A DNA stretch of 64,000 bases from Casp-actino8 sp964563545 (lineage in GTDB: Bacteria > Actinomycetota > Acidimicrobiia > Acidimicrobiales > Ilumatobacteraceae). The first letter of the stretch is position 1. Every line of letters begins with the position of its first letter. The position numbers were made by a program, and so were the translations under genes. The notes beneath the pieces were generated by a model that had not been told where the DNA came from, searched no databases, and saw nothing but the letters and a program-made list of their open reading frames with translations. The stretch spans positions 33,431 through 97,430 of the forward strand of contig CAZLXB010000005.1 in the NCBI GenBank assembly GCA_964563545.1, written 5' to 3'. Positions 23,718 through 32,931 of the stretch are shown piece by piece.

Positions 23718-24275
23718 ATGGCAACTTCCTTTCCTCCCTTCGACGGCTCCGCTCCCAAGTCGCAACAATTCCCTGCGCCGCCCGAGATGGGAATCGATGC
23801 CGCGAAGCGCTACACCGCGACCATGCAGACGTCGATGGGCACTCTCGTGATCGCGCTCGATCCGATCAAGGCACCCAAGACCGTCAACAACTTCGTCTTT
23901 CTCGCGCTCAATCACTATTACGACGGCGTCATCTTCCATCGGATCATCCGTGGCTTCGTCTGTCAGGGTGGCGACCCCACGGGCACCGGACGCGGCGGAC
24001 CGGGCTACCGATTCGAGGACGAGCTGCCCAAGGCCGGTCAATACGAGATCGGTTCGCTCGCCATGGCCAATGCCGGACCCAACACCAATGGTTCGCAGTT
24101 CTTCATCATCAGTGGTCCCGACGGTGTTCGCCTGCCACCGCAGTACTCGCTGTTCGGCAAGGTCGTGAAGGGACTCGAGGTCGTGGAGGCGATGCAGAGC
24201 GTGCCGTGCGGCCCTGGTGATCGTCCGAACACCGACGTGGTGATCGAGTCGGTCACCATCTCCGTCGCCGACTGA
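23718..24275 (+). CDS. Peptidyl-prolyl cis-trans isomerase, cyclophilin type (cytosolic)
   Basis: A 185-aa cyclophilin. HRIIRGFVCQGGDPTGTGRGGPGYRFEDE and MANAGPNTNGSQFFI contain the catalytic Arg and the substrate-binding Phe/Gln residues. No signal peptide is present, so it acts in the cytoplasm. A second, membrane-anchored cyclophilin is encoded at 55767-56630. The -10 element TAGCGT lies 9 nt before the ATG, giving a very short leader. Confidence 0.92.
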   Translation: MATSFPPFDGSAPKSQQFPAPPEMGIDAAKRYTATMQTSMGTLVIALDPIKAPKTVNNFVFLALNHYYDGVIFHRIIRGFVCQGGDPTGTGRGGPGYRFEDELPKAGQYEIGSLAMANAGPNTNGSQFFIISGPDGVRLPPQYSLFGKVVKGLEVVEAMQSVPCGPGDRPNTDVVIESVTISVAD

Positions 24276-24280
24276 TCGCG

Positions 24281-25486
24281 ATGCCGCGAAGCGAGTCCGT
24301 CTCGATCGAGTCGGCTCGTCGGATTGCCCTCGCCGCGCAGGGTTTCACCTCGCCGCGACCGACCGGTCGCGTCGATCGTCGACATCTCTCGAAGTCACTC
24401 GGCTCGATGGGTGTCATCCAGATCGATTCGGTGAACGTGCTCGTGCGGAGCCAGGAGTTGCCGGTCTTCGCCCGACTCGGATCTCACTCGCGGGACCTCA
24501 TCCCGCGGGCCACGGCTCAAGGTGATCTCTTCGAGTATTGGGGACACGCAGCTGCCCACCTGCCCACGTCCCATCATCGACTCTGGAGATGGAAGATGGA
24601 GGCGAGTGTCGGTGGACCATGGCGATCGATTCACGATCTCCGTCGACGTCGCCCCGGCTACATCGAGTCGTTGCTCGATCGGGTTCGTAGCGAGGGAGCC
24701 GTCACGGCCGGTGAATTGTCCGAACGCACCGAACGCAAGGGACCGTGGTGGGACTGGGACGATGCAAAAGAGGCGCTGGAGTACCTCTTCATGAGTGGTC
24801 AACTCACCGCGACGCGACGATCGAACGACTTCGCGCGGGTCTACGACCTACCCGAACGTGTTGTCCCGGGTGTCCATCTGAGGGCACCGACGGCATCGCG
24901 TGAGGATGCGCACCGCGAACTCCTCGATCTGGCCGGTCGCTCGCTCGGTATCGCGACTGCTTACGACCTCGCCGACTACTACCGACTGCAGTTGAGCGAG
25001 TGCAAGCCGTACATCCAGGATCTGGTCGAGAACGGTCGACTGCACCGGGTGCGCGTCGAGGGTTGGAAGGAGCCGGCTTATCTTCATGCCGAAGCCCGGG
25101 AACCTCGACGGGTGAATGCATCGGCGCTGTTGTCGATGTTCGATCCGGTGGTGTGGAATCGCCGACGCGATGAACGACTCTTCGACTTCCATTATCGGAT
25201 CGAGATCTACACGCCGGCACCGAGTCGCAAGTTTGGCTACTACGTCTTGCCGTTCCTGTTCGACGAACGCATCGCGGCCCGAGTCGATCTGAAGGCGGAT
25301 CGTGCGGCGGGCACGCTCGTCGCTTCGGGAGTCTTCGCCGAATCCGATGTCGACCGAGGCAAGGTGGCGGCGGCACTCGCCGATGAGCTGCTTCTCATGG
25401 CTGATTGGCTCGGTCTCGACACGGTCAAGGTCGGACGTCGAGGTGATCTTGCCGAGCCCGTTCGGCGTGCGCTCGGTCGTCGTTAG
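24281..25486 (+). CDS. Winged-helix DNA glycosylase, YcaQ/AlkX family
   Basis: A 401-aa HTH_42-family protein. LGSMGVIQIDSVNVLVRSQEL contains the QxD catalytic motif (Q47, D49) of the crosslink-repair glycosylases YcaQ and AlkX. Tandem winged-helix segments follow (LLDRVRSEGAVTAGELSER) and the late FHYRIEIYTPAPSRKFGYYVLPFLFDERIAARVDLKADR signature of the family. It probably unhooks alkylated or crosslinked bases. It starts 5 bp after the cyclophilin stop with no clear promoter or ribosome site and is likely co-transcribed. Confidence 0.85.
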   Translation: MPRSESVSIESARRIALAAQGFTSPRPTGRVDRRHLSKSLGSMGVIQIDSVNVLVRSQELPVFARLGSHSRDLIPRATAQGDLFEYWGHAAAHLPTSHHRLWRWKMEASVGGPWRSIHDLRRRRPGYIESLLDRVRSEGAVTAGELSERTERKGPWWDWDDAKEALEYLFMSGQLTATRRSNDFARVYDLPERVVPGVHLRAPTASREDAHRELLDLAGRSLGIATAYDLADYYRLQLSECKPYIQDLVENGRLHRVRVEGWKEPAYLHAEAREPRRVNASALLSMFDPVVWNRRRDERLFDFHYRIEIYTPAPSRKFGYYVLPFLFDERIAARVDLKADRAAGTLVASGVFAESDVDRGKVAAALADELLLMADWLGLDTVKVGRRGDLAEPVRRALGRR

Positions 25487-25489
25487 CCT
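25484..25489 (+). promoter_or_regulatory. -10 element TAGCCT of the peptidase C26 gene
   Basis: At -12 to -7 from the ATG at 25496. It overlaps the end of the upstream glycosylase gene. Confidence 0.55.
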
Positions 25490-25495
25490 GACCGC

Positions 25496-26230
25496 ATGTC
25501 CCGCCCGCTGATCGCCGTCGCCGGCCGGATCGCCGCCGCCGGACGAGTTTCGCGGAGCGCGATCTCCTTCGCCGGCCGGGTGTATCTCGATGCGGTGTTG
25601 CGGGCCGGCGGGGAGCCCGTCACTCTGAGCCCGCGCGAACTGCGACACGACGACGCGGCCGAACTTCTCTCGCGCTTCGACGGACTCGTCTTGATGGGTG
25701 GCGCCGACGTCGATCCCCATCTGTACGGGCAGACACGTCAGTCGCACGTCTATGGCGTCAACACCGAGCAGGATCATTTCGAGATGGCTCTGGTTCATGC
25801 GGCCATCGAAGCCAAGAAGCCGACACTCGCCGTGTGCCGCGGGATCCAGTTGGTCAACGTTGCGTTGGGTGGCACTCTCATCCAGCACATCGCCGACATT
25901 CCGGGTGTCCTCGATCATGCTCCGAGCAAGTTCCCGGCCGGACAAGAGTACGCATTGCACGACGTGCAGATCACCAAAGGGACCAAGTTGTCGGCGGCCA
26001 TGGGCACGACGTCAGCCCGCGTCGCGTCGTTCCATCATCAAGGCCTCGATGTGATCGGCCATGGATTGAAGGTCACCGCCACATCGTCGGATGGCCTGGT
26101 AGAAGGTCTCGAGCACACGGGCTCCGGGCAGTGGCTGATCGGGGTGCAGTGGCACCCCGAAGACACCGCCGCCACGGATCCGCATCAACAGGCGCTCTAT
26201 GACCGACTCGTGGAGCGCTCGACGCGCTGA
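25496..26230 (+). CDS. Gamma-glutamyl-gamma-aminobutyrate hydrolase-like peptidase C26
   Basis: A 244-aa class I glutamine amidotransferase-like hydrolase (PuuD family). The nucleophilic Cys is C114 in PTLAVCRGIQLVN. The catalytic His/Glu lie in GVQWHPEDTA. GGADVDPHLYG and SFHHQGLDVIG are family hallmarks. It probably removes gamma-glutamyl groups from polyamine-derived compounds; a different gamma-glutamyl substrate is possible. Its stop abuts the stop of the convergent MpaB-like gene with no spacer. Confidence 0.85.
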   Translation: MSRPLIAVAGRIAAAGRVSRSAISFAGRVYLDAVLRAGGEPVTLSPRELRHDDAAELLSRFDGLVLMGGADVDPHLYGQTRQSHVYGVNTEQDHFEMALVHAAIEAKKPTLAVCRGIQLVNVALGGTLIQHIADIPGVLDHAPSKFPAGQEYALHDVQITKGTKLSAAMGTTSARVASFHHQGLDVIGHGLKVTATSSDGLVEGLEHTGSGQWLIGVQWHPEDTAATDPHQQALYDRLVERSTR

Positions 26231-27133
26231 TCAGTCGGTTGCTCGAGCGAGCGCCTCTGGTGATTCGGGTGCCAGCGCCCACCGCAACGTTCGACTCAAC
26301 ACGGTTCCAGCCGGACGTACGAAGGCTCGTTCGGACACGGGCAACCACGGGAGTCGAAGGGGTCGTCGAGCCCAGAGGGGTAGCAGGCTCACGGCGGCGG
26401 CCCCGATGAGTCCGTACGGCGCGCGGGCGACGAGCGGAAGCGGAGGAGTGATGAGGAGGAAGCGGGCTGCGTCTCGTGCTTCCGGCGACGACGCCAGTTC
26501 GCGCCGGTAATACGCGATCTGTTCTTTCACCTGTCGTGTGCTGCGCGGCGCCTCCTCGACACCGAGTTTCTCGGCAATGAGAGCCATCTCGGCCACATAG
26601 GTGTCGTATTCATGAGGTTCGAGCGGTGTTTCGCCGAATGCACGGTGGGCACTGATGAACGAATCGACTTCGGCGATGTGAACCCAACGCAGCAGATGAG
26701 GATCGTTGGCGCGATAAGTCCGACCGTCGCGGGTAGTTCCTTGTACGCGTGTGTGCACCTTCTTGACCATGTCGATGGCGCGTTGAGCCTCCTCGGCCGG
26801 ACCGAACGTGGTGGCGGCGAGGAAGTCGGCAGTTCGCTGCAACCGCCCCCAAGGATCGGAGCGGTAATCACTGTGCTGAGCCACTCCAGCCATGGCGAGC
26901 GGGTGCAAAGACTGGAAAAGAAGCGCTCGTAGCCCGCCGATGAACATCGACACGTCGGAGTGCACGATGCGAATGGGGGAGCCTTCGTCGAACCAACGCT
27001 CACCCGGCGCGGTGAACAACTCCGAAGCTCGGCGCTCGGCATCGTTGCCCACCACTCGAGTGCGAACGGCTCCGGCCACTGCGCGTCTGACCGGCTCGAG
27101 GAGGTCGGGCATCTGTTCTCGCTTGGCCACCAC
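26231..27133 (-). CDS. Oxygenase MpaB / DUF2236 family protein
   Basis: A 300-aa DUF2236 protein, the family of MpaB-type oxygenases and latex-clearing rubber oxygenases. SMFIGGLRALLFQSLHPLAMAGV, DPWGRLQRTADFLAATTFG, LLRWVHIAEVDSFISAHRAFG and MLIAEKLGV-like segments match. The histidine-bearing helices would bind a cofactor, possibly haem. The GTG at 27133 is preferred because GACGAT is at -12 to -7 and the longer open frame overlaps the divergent gene. The substrate is unknown. Confidence 0.75.
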   Translation of the reverse strand: MVAKREQMPDLLEPVRRAVAGAVRTRVVGNDAERRASELFTAPGERWFDEGSPIRIVHSDVSMFIGGLRALLFQSLHPLAMAGVAQHSDYRSDPWGRLQRTADFLAATTFGPAEEAQRAIDMVKKVHTRVQGTTRDGRTYRANDPHLLRWVHIAEVDSFISAHRAFGETPLEPHEYDTYVAEMALIAEKLGVEEAPRSTRQVKEQIAYYRRELASSPEARDAARFLLITPPLPLVARAPYGLIGAAAVSLLPLWARRPLRLPWLPVSERAFVRPAGTVLSRTLRWALAPESPEALARATD

Positions 27134-27180
27134 GTGGACATCGTCCCACGCCTCGTGGCGAGCAGCGTTGTCGGGGTGGG

Positions 27181-27186
27181 TACGCT
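27181..27186 (+). promoter_or_regulatory. -10 element TACGCT of the AI-2E transporter gene
   Basis: Exactly -12 to -7 before the ATG at 27193. Confidence 0.55.
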
Positions 27187-27192
27187 CGTCAC

Positions 27193-28383
27193 ATGTCGGA
27201 TGTGCAGCCCGCATCGGGAAACGGCGGCTTCGACCTCGACTCGCGTCGTATGCCTCCTTGGATCTGGAAGGCCGTGGTCGTCTTCTGGCTCGGATTCCTC
27301 GGCACGATCCTGATCCGGTACGCCTACGACCGCCTGTTCTCTCTGCTGATCCTCGTTCTCGTTTCGCTCTTTCTTTCCCTCGCCATCGAACCCGGTGTGA
27401 CCCGCCTCGAAAGACGTGGTTGGCGACGCGGACGTGCGACTCTTGTGATTCTTCTCGCGCTGGTCGTGGCCGTGATCGTGTTCGTCGTGGCCATCGGAAC
27501 ACTCGTCGCCACACAGGTGGCCGATCTGTTGCAGAACTCCGAGCGTTACGTCAATCGCACCGTGAACTTTCTGAACGACACCTTCGGGGCCCAGATCAAT
27601 CCCGACAAGGTGAATGCGAGCATCCAGGACCCCGATGGTCCGGTGCAGGAGTTCATCCGTAACCAGCAGGACGAGGCTCTGCAACTGTCGGTGACCGCCC
27701 TCGGACTCTTGTTGCAGGGTTTCTCGGTGATGCTCTTCACGTTCTACTTGGTGGCCGATGGCCCGCGACTGCGTCGTTCGATCTGCCGCCGACTCGCGCC
27801 GGCTCGTCAGCGTCGGGTGCTCGACACCTGGGATCTCGCCATCGACAAGACGGGCGGCTACCTCTACAGCCGGGCTCTGCTCGCTGGAGTATCGGCATTC
27901 GTGCACTGGATCGCGTTCCAGTCACTCGGTACGGCGGCTCCCGTTGCGCTCGCGATCTGGGTCGGGCTCATCTCACAGTTCATTCCGGTGATCGGCACGT
28001 ACGTGGCCGGGGTTCTACCCGTGCTGCTCACCTTCATCGACTCACCCATCAAGGCTCTGGTGATCATCCTCGTGATCGTTCTGTATCAACAGTTCGAGAA
28101 CTTCCTCGTGGCACCACGCATCACGGCGCGAACGATGGAGATCCATCCCGCGGTGTCGTTCGGTGCAGCGATTGCGGGCGCGGCATTGCTCGGACCAGTG
28201 GGCGCGGTGCTTGCGCTGCCGGTGGCGGCCATGGCCGTCGCGTTGGCGGCGGCATCCGGGGAACGCCACGAACTGATCGACAATCACCTCGTCGTGGTGT
28301 CGGAGAAGAAGGCACGACCCGAGCGCAACTCGGAGCACACCAGCGGCAAGCGTCTACGTCTCCGTCGTGGGCGGGGCCGTTGA
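27193..28383 (+). CDS. AI-2E family transporter (PerM-like permease)
   Basis: A 396-aa membrane protein with about eight helices. The N-terminal pair (VVVFWLGFLGTILIRYAY; SLLILVLVSLFLSLAIEP), the central soluble segment with amphipathic helices (residues 110-170) and the conserved LISQFIPVIGTYVAGVLPVLLTF and QQFENFLVAPRITARTMEIHPAV motifs are diagnostic of the AI-2E/UPF0118 family. Family members export signals or act in Na+/H+ exchange; the substrate here is unknown. A basic tail ends the protein. It overlaps the asparaginase gene by TTGA. Confidence 0.88.
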   Translation: MSDVQPASGNGGFDLDSRRMPPWIWKAVVVFWLGFLGTILIRYAYDRLFSLLILVLVSLFLSLAIEPGVTRLERRGWRRGRATLVILLALVVAVIVFVVAIGTLVATQVADLLQNSERYVNRTVNFLNDTFGAQINPDKVNASIQDPDGPVQEFIRNQQDEALQLSVTALGLLLQGFSVMLFTFYLVADGPRLRRSICRRLAPARQRRVLDTWDLAIDKTGGYLYSRALLAGVSAFVHWIAFQSLGTAAPVALAIWVGLISQFIPVIGTYVAGVLPVLLTFIDSPIKALVIILVIVLYQQFENFLVAPRITARTMEIHPAVSFGAAIAGAALLGPVGAVLALPVAAMAVALAAASGERHELIDNHLVVVSEKKARPERNSEHTSGKRLRLRRGRGR

Positions 28384-29375
28384 GCGCCGAATCGTCACGG
28401 GCGATCCGGTCGTACGTTCCTCTGGCCGTCACCGAACGCAGCGGACATCCGGAGTCCGTACATCACGGAGCAGTCGTTGCGCTGGAGCGGGACGGTCGGA
28501 CGGCGTTCGCGTTCGGCGACGCCGACGCGCCCATCTTCCCGCGTTCGTCGATGAAGCCGATCCAGGCGTTGTCGATGGTTCGCCACGGTCTCGACCTCCC
28601 CGACGATCTGCTGGCGTTGGTGTGCGCGAGCCACGACGGTCGCGCGCAGCACATCGCCGGTGTTCGTCGGATCCTCGATCTTGTCGGTCTGGACGAGTCG
28701 GCTCTGGCCAACACGGTCGATCTACCGCTCGATGAAGACGAAGCACGCGAGGTGATTCATCGAGGTGGAACACCATCGTCGATTCAGCACAACTGCTCGG
28801 GCAAGCACGCGGGCATGCTCGCCACGTGTGTGATCGCCGGTTGGCCCCGCGATTCGTCTTATCTGTCGCCTGATCATCCCCTCCAACGGGCGATCACCGA
28901 CGAGATCCCGCTCGCATCCGGTGGTGAGGCTCCGGAATTCGGCATCGACGGTTGCGGGGCCCCCGCACATCTCATTTCCCTGGTCGAGCTGGCCAACTCG
29001 TTTCGTCGGATAGCCACGGGTGAAGTCGGTTCGGGTGGTCAGCGCATACAGCGAGCCATGTCGCATCATCCGGAGATGGTTGGTGGTCCGACTCGCGACG
29101 TGACCCTCCTCATGGCCGGTATCCCCGGCTTGATGGCCAAGGATGGTGCCGAAGGTGTGTTCGCAGCGGCGCTTCCCGATGGTCGGGCGGTGGCCATCAA
29201 GGTGGCTGATGGTGCCAATCGGGCGCGTCCACCGATCATGCGGGCTGCGTTGCGCGCACTGGGCATCGACCTCTCGGGGGTCGACGAACGGGCTTTCGCG
29301 GCGACGATCCTCGGGCACGGTCGACCGGTGGGCGAAGTGCGTATCGTCGGTGACCTGTCGGACATCGGGCGCTGA
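28380..29375 (+). CDS. L-asparaginase II family protein
   Basis: A 331-aa protein of the thermolabile (Rhizobium-type) asparaginase family. Signature segments are FPRSSMKPIQALSMV, CASHDGRAQHIAGV, IQHNCSGKHAGMLATC and GIDGCGAPAHLISL. It should hydrolyse asparagine to aspartate and ammonia. The start is a TTG that overlaps the AI-2E stop, so translation depends on coupling. The C-terminal part (VAIKVADGANRARPPIMRAAL) is complete. Confidence 0.88.
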   Translation: MSAESSRAIRSYVPLAVTERSGHPESVHHGAVVALERDGRTAFAFGDADAPIFPRSSMKPIQALSMVRHGLDLPDDLLALVCASHDGRAQHIAGVRRILDLVGLDESALANTVDLPLDEDEAREVIHRGGTPSSIQHNCSGKHAGMLATCVIAGWPRDSSYLSPDHPLQRAITDEIPLASGGEAPEFGIDGCGAPAHLISLVELANSFRRIATGEVGSGGQRIQRAMSHHPEMVGGPTRDVTLLMAGIPGLMAKDGAEGVFAAALPDGRAVAIKVADGANRARPPIMRAALRALGIDLSGVDERAFAATILGHGRPVGEVRIVGDLSDIGR

Positions 29376-29388
29376 GAGGAGGACATAC

Positions 29389-30414
29389 ATGGCAGGCATC
29401 CCCTTCGTCGGTCCCATCGATCCTCTCGAGTACGCGTCGGTCAGCCAAGTGAGCCCTCTGGTGCAGCGGGTGATCGCCCGCAATCCTTCGAGATTCACGT
29501 TCTCCGGCACCGGCACCTATCTCGTGGGTACCGGACGTGATGTCGCCGTGATCGACCCGGGTCCTGATCTGCCCGAGCATCGCACCGCCCTCACCAACGC
29601 ACTCGAAGGTCGTCGCGTGACCGCGATCGTCGTCACGCACTGCCATAGCGATCACGTCGGCCTCGTGTCGTGGCTGAAGTCGCAAACGGGGGCGCCCACG
29701 GCGGCCTGGCGTCCGCACGGAACCGTCGGTGTGGTCGACAACGAGGATGACATGAAGGTGATGGAGTCCCTCGCCCCACCGCCGAAGTCGGCCGAAGAGA
29801 TCGAGAAGGAGCGCGAGATCGCCCGCGCCGCCGGTCTCGATCCGGACGATCGTGAGATGCGCGAAACGGTCGATACCGACTTCGAACCGGACCATCGGAT
29901 CGATGACGGCGAGGTCGTCATCGGTGGCGACGGCTGGACGTTGCGTGCGGTTCACACCCCGGGTCACACCTCCAATCACATGTGCGTCGAACTCGTGGAA
30001 GAACGGGCTCTCTTCACCGGTGACCACGTGATGGGTTGGAGCACGACCGTCGTGTCGCCTCCCGATGGTGACATGCGCGATTACCTCGCCTCACTCGACA
30101 AAGTTCGGCGGCGCGACGACCTGATCCTGTGGCCAACGCACGGATCGCCCGTGACCGATCCCGGCCCGTTCCTCGACGCGTACTTCGAGCACCGACTGTC
30201 GCGCGAGCGTCAGGTGCTCGACGCGGTCGGTAGCGGGCTCACCACCGTGGCGCCCATGGTGCGACACATGTATGCGGCCGTCGTACCTGAACTTCATATT
30301 CCGGCCGCGAGAAGCGTGCTCGCCCACCTCACACAGCTCGTGGAGGATGGCCGCCTTCTGATCGAGGGCGGAGGACCGGCGCGACTGTCGGGCACCTACC
30401 GTCTGCCTTCGTGA
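29389..30414 (+). CDS. MBL-fold hydrolase (LACTB2-like)
   Basis: A 341-aa metallo-beta-lactamase-fold hydrolase. VTHCHSDHVG is the HxHxDH zinc motif, HTPGHTSNHM the third ligand region and ALFTGDHVMGW the fourth; LWPTHGSPV supplies the last histidine. A C-terminal winged-helix-like segment (RSVLAHLTQLVEDGRLLIEGGG) is typical of the LACTB2-type group. The ATG has the ribosome site GAGGAGGA and follows the asparaginase gene closely. The substrate is unknown. Confidence 0.85.
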   Translation: MAGIPFVGPIDPLEYASVSQVSPLVQRVIARNPSRFTFSGTGTYLVGTGRDVAVIDPGPDLPEHRTALTNALEGRRVTAIVVTHCHSDHVGLVSWLKSQTGAPTAAWRPHGTVGVVDNEDDMKVMESLAPPPKSAEEIEKEREIARAAGLDPDDREMRETVDTDFEPDHRIDDGEVVIGGDGWTLRAVHTPGHTSNHMCVELVEERALFTGDHVMGWSTTVVSPPDGDMRDYLASLDKVRRRDDLILWPTHGSPVTDPGPFLDAYFEHRLSRERQVLDAVGSGLTTVAPMVRHMYAAVVPELHIPAARSVLAHLTQLVEDGRLLIEGGGPARLSGTYRLPS

Positions 30415-30441
30415 CCGCACCCTCTCACTAAGGTGTCGAAC

Positions 30442-31356
30442 ATGAAGGTTCTGCGCACACCGGACGATTGCTTCGTTGGCCTTCCCGACTGGCCCTACGA
30501 ACCCGTCTACACCGATGTGACGGCTCACGATGGCACGACGCTACGCGTGCATCACGTCGACACCGGACCCGATGACGCGCGCGAGACGGTTCTCTGCATG
30601 CACGGTGAGCCGACATGGTCGTTCCTGTACCGCAAGATGATCCCGGTTCTCGCCGGTGCCGGACATCGGGTGGTCGCCCCCGATCTGATCGGATTCGGAC
30701 GCAGCGACAAACCGACCGAACTCACCGACTACACCTACGAGCGGCACGTCGACTGGATGAGTCAGTGGCTCGTCAAGAACAATCTGCGCAATCTCACCCT
30801 CGTGTGCCAGGACTGGGGCTCGTTGATCGGACTTCGGTTGGCGACCGCGTTCCCGCAGCGGTTCTCGCGCATCGTGTTGGCCAATGGCGGCCTGCCCACG
30901 GGTGACCCGCCGCCGAACGACGCCTTCCTCAAATGGCGTGAGTTCAGCCAGACCGTGCCGGTGTTCACGACGGCCAAGATCATCGAGGGTGGCTGCGCCT
31001 CCAAGCCGTTGGCGCCCGAGGTCCTCGCCGCCTACGACGCCCCCTACCCGGGCGAGGAGTTCAAAGCGGGTGCACGGATCTTCCCCACTCTCGTTCCGGC
31101 GGGTCTCGACGATCCGTCGAGTCTTCCCAACCGTCGGGCGTGGGATGTTCTACGCGAATGGACGAAACCGTTCGTCACGATGTTCGGCGACTCCGATCCG
31201 GTCACCAAGAACGGTGAGTGGGCCTTCCGCAAGAACGTGCCCGGATGCGCCGGCATGCCGCACACCACGATCGTCGGAGGGGGCCACTTCATCCAGGAAG
31301 ACAAAGGCCCCGAACTCGCGGCGGCGATCAATTCGTTCATCGCCCGCCATCACTGA
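30442..31356 (+). CDS. Haloalkane dehalogenase-like alpha/beta hydrolase
   Basis: A 304-aa hydrolase. CMHGEPTWSFLYRKM gives the halide-binding region, the nucleophile is D124 in VCQDWGSLIG, and a late GGGHFIQED supplies the catalytic His. HGEPTWS plus QDWG is diagnostic of haloalkane dehalogenases, which hydrolyse carbon-halogen bonds to alcohols. The ATG at 30442 is preferred over a GTG at 30433, since TAAGGT (30429-30434) ends 8 nt before it. The true substrate range is unknown. Confidence 0.85.
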   Translation: MKVLRTPDDCFVGLPDWPYEPVYTDVTAHDGTTLRVHHVDTGPDDARETVLCMHGEPTWSFLYRKMIPVLAGAGHRVVAPDLIGFGRSDKPTELTDYTYERHVDWMSQWLVKNNLRNLTLVCQDWGSLIGLRLATAFPQRFSRIVLANGGLPTGDPPPNDAFLKWREFSQTVPVFTTAKIIEGGCASKPLAPEVLAAYDAPYPGEEFKAGARIFPTLVPAGLDDPSSLPNRRAWDVLREWTKPFVTMFGDSDPVTKNGEWAFRKNVPGCAGMPHTTIVGGGHFIQEDKGPELAAAINSFIARHH

Positions 31357-31367
31357 CGGCCGCTCGA

Positions 31368-32888
31368 TCAACAGGTGGCCAGGATGCGTGCGAGCGCGTC
31401 GTACTCAGCCTGATCGACGGAGAGATTCCAGGTCTTCTTGATCCGGATCCAGTCGTTCACGTAGGTGCACTTGTAAGTGGCGCGCGTCGGTAGCCACTCG
31501 GCGGGATCCTTGTCGCTCTTGGACCGATTGCTCGACGCCGAGACGGCGATCAGTGCGAAGGAGTCGTCGAGGTCGTTGGCGAAGGCCTGCCGGCGTTCGG
31601 CGGTCCAGGTACTGGCCCCCGAATCCCAGGCCTCCTTCAGTGCCACGACGTGGTCGATGTCGAAGGTCGATGCATCGGTGGTCTCCACGCCGTCGTAGGC
31701 GGAGAACCACTTGCCACCGGAGAGTGAACATCCGGTTCCGACCGTGACCAGGGTGAGGGATTCGGCGATCAGTACTTCACGACGCGTGTCGCAGCCGTCG
31801 CGGTCGACGTCGATCCAGTGCTTGAAGAGATCTCGGTCGTAGCCGCTCGCTTGTTCGGGCGCGATCGTCAACCCGCGGAGTGCGTTTCCGGAGGCGATGG
31901 TCGTCGAGGGACTCGGTGTCGTCGTGGTGGAGGAGCTCGAAGAACATGACGTGCCGCGCGCGGATTCGGTGCTGAGAGCCGATGATCCGCCGAGGATGAT
32001 CGTGGTCGTGGCATTGCGGAGTCGCGTGGCGACGGCGTTGGGCGCACATGTTCGTTGGGTGAGAATCAGGGGACGCGCGGATGTCACGAGGCGCGTGCCT
32101 CCGAGAGCATCGGGCCAGTTCTCGCCACTCGCCACCACGACACTGGTAGCCGTGGACTGCGTGGCGTTCGACATCGAGTACGCGTCACCCGAGTAGGTCT
32201 TCTTCGTTGCTCCGCTCACGCTGACTGCTCCGAGTACGGATTGTCCGTCGACGATGTGCACGGTGAGGCCCGCCGTCGATTTGATGCGATCGATTTCGGC
32301 GGTCTGCGTGCTGTCGAGGGCGGTCGACGGGGCGGCGATCATGAACGCACCTCCCGTGCGCCGGGCTCCGGCAGCAGCGATGAGTTGGTCGGTGAACGAG
32401 GTTCCGGATGCGACCCAGAGATCACGGACCGAACGGGCCGGGACCGACGCGGCGCTCACCGCCACTGACGTGGAATAGCGATTCGAGCCCGAAATGCGCT
32501 CGACCGTCTTGCCGAACGATCGGATCTCATCGAGAAGGGCGTCCGAGATCGCGGACGCACCACCGATGGCGTACACCTTGGTCACCCAACTCTGTTGGAG
32601 CAGAGAACGACTCGCGGTCGGGAGCGATGTGGCCCGGGTGAGCACGATCACGGCATTCCCCGGCCACCCGCCGGCCATCACGGCATCGGGGTAGTTGTCA
32701 CCGGTGGTCAACAGGACCGTCGATCCGGCTCGACCCTCGTCTTTCACCTTCCGGGCGACCGCGGCCGCCGTTTCGTAGCGATCGTTGCCACCGAGACGCT
32801 CGGTCGATGCGGCAGTGACTCGTCCCGTTGCATGAATCGATCCGAGGACGACAAGCCCGACGAGCAAGTAAGACCGAGCGCAAACCAC
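31368..32888 (-). CDS. Secreted cell-wall-binding (CWB2) protein with C-terminal HNH nuclease (DUF1524-like)
   Basis: A 506-aa exported protein. A signal peptide (VVCARSYLLVGLVVLGSIHATG) is followed by three cell-wall-binding repeat 2 modules, starting at RLGGNDRYETAAAVA, then RISGSNRYSTSVAVS, then YSGDAYSMSNATQS, to about residue 330. After a Ser/Thr linker, a DUF1524/GmrSD C-terminal-type nuclease domain has FDIDHVVALKEAWDSGA and ASSNRSKSDKDPAEWLP, with DIDHVV as the active-site core. It would be a wall-anchored nuclease. TACCGT at -12 to -7 fixes the GTG start at 32888. Confidence 0.82.
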   Translation of the reverse strand: MVCARSYLLVGLVVLGSIHATGRVTAASTERLGGNDRYETAAAVARKVKDEGRAGSTVLLTTGDNYPDAVMAGGWPGNAVIVLTRATSLPTASRSLLQQSWVTKVYAIGGASAISDALLDEIRSFGKTVERISGSNRYSTSVAVSAASVPARSVRDLWVASGTSFTDQLIAAAGARRTGGAFMIAAPSTALDSTQTAEIDRIKSTAGLTVHIVDGQSVLGAVSVSGATKKTYSGDAYSMSNATQSTATSVVVASGENWPDALGGTRLVTSARPLILTQRTCAPNAVATRLRNATTTIILGGSSALSTESARGTSCSSSSSTTTTPSPSTTIASGNALRGLTIAPEQASGYDRDLFKHWIDVDRDGCDTRREVLIAESLTLVTVGTGCSLSGGKWFSAYDGVETTDASTFDIDHVVALKEAWDSGASTWTAERRQAFANDLDDSFALIAVSASSNRSKSDKDPAEWLPTRATYKCTYVNDWIRIKKTWNLSVDQAEYDALARILATC

Positions 32889-32931
32889 GGTCCGACGGTA
32901 CGGCGACCATTGCGTCTGGCTCAAGAGCGGC

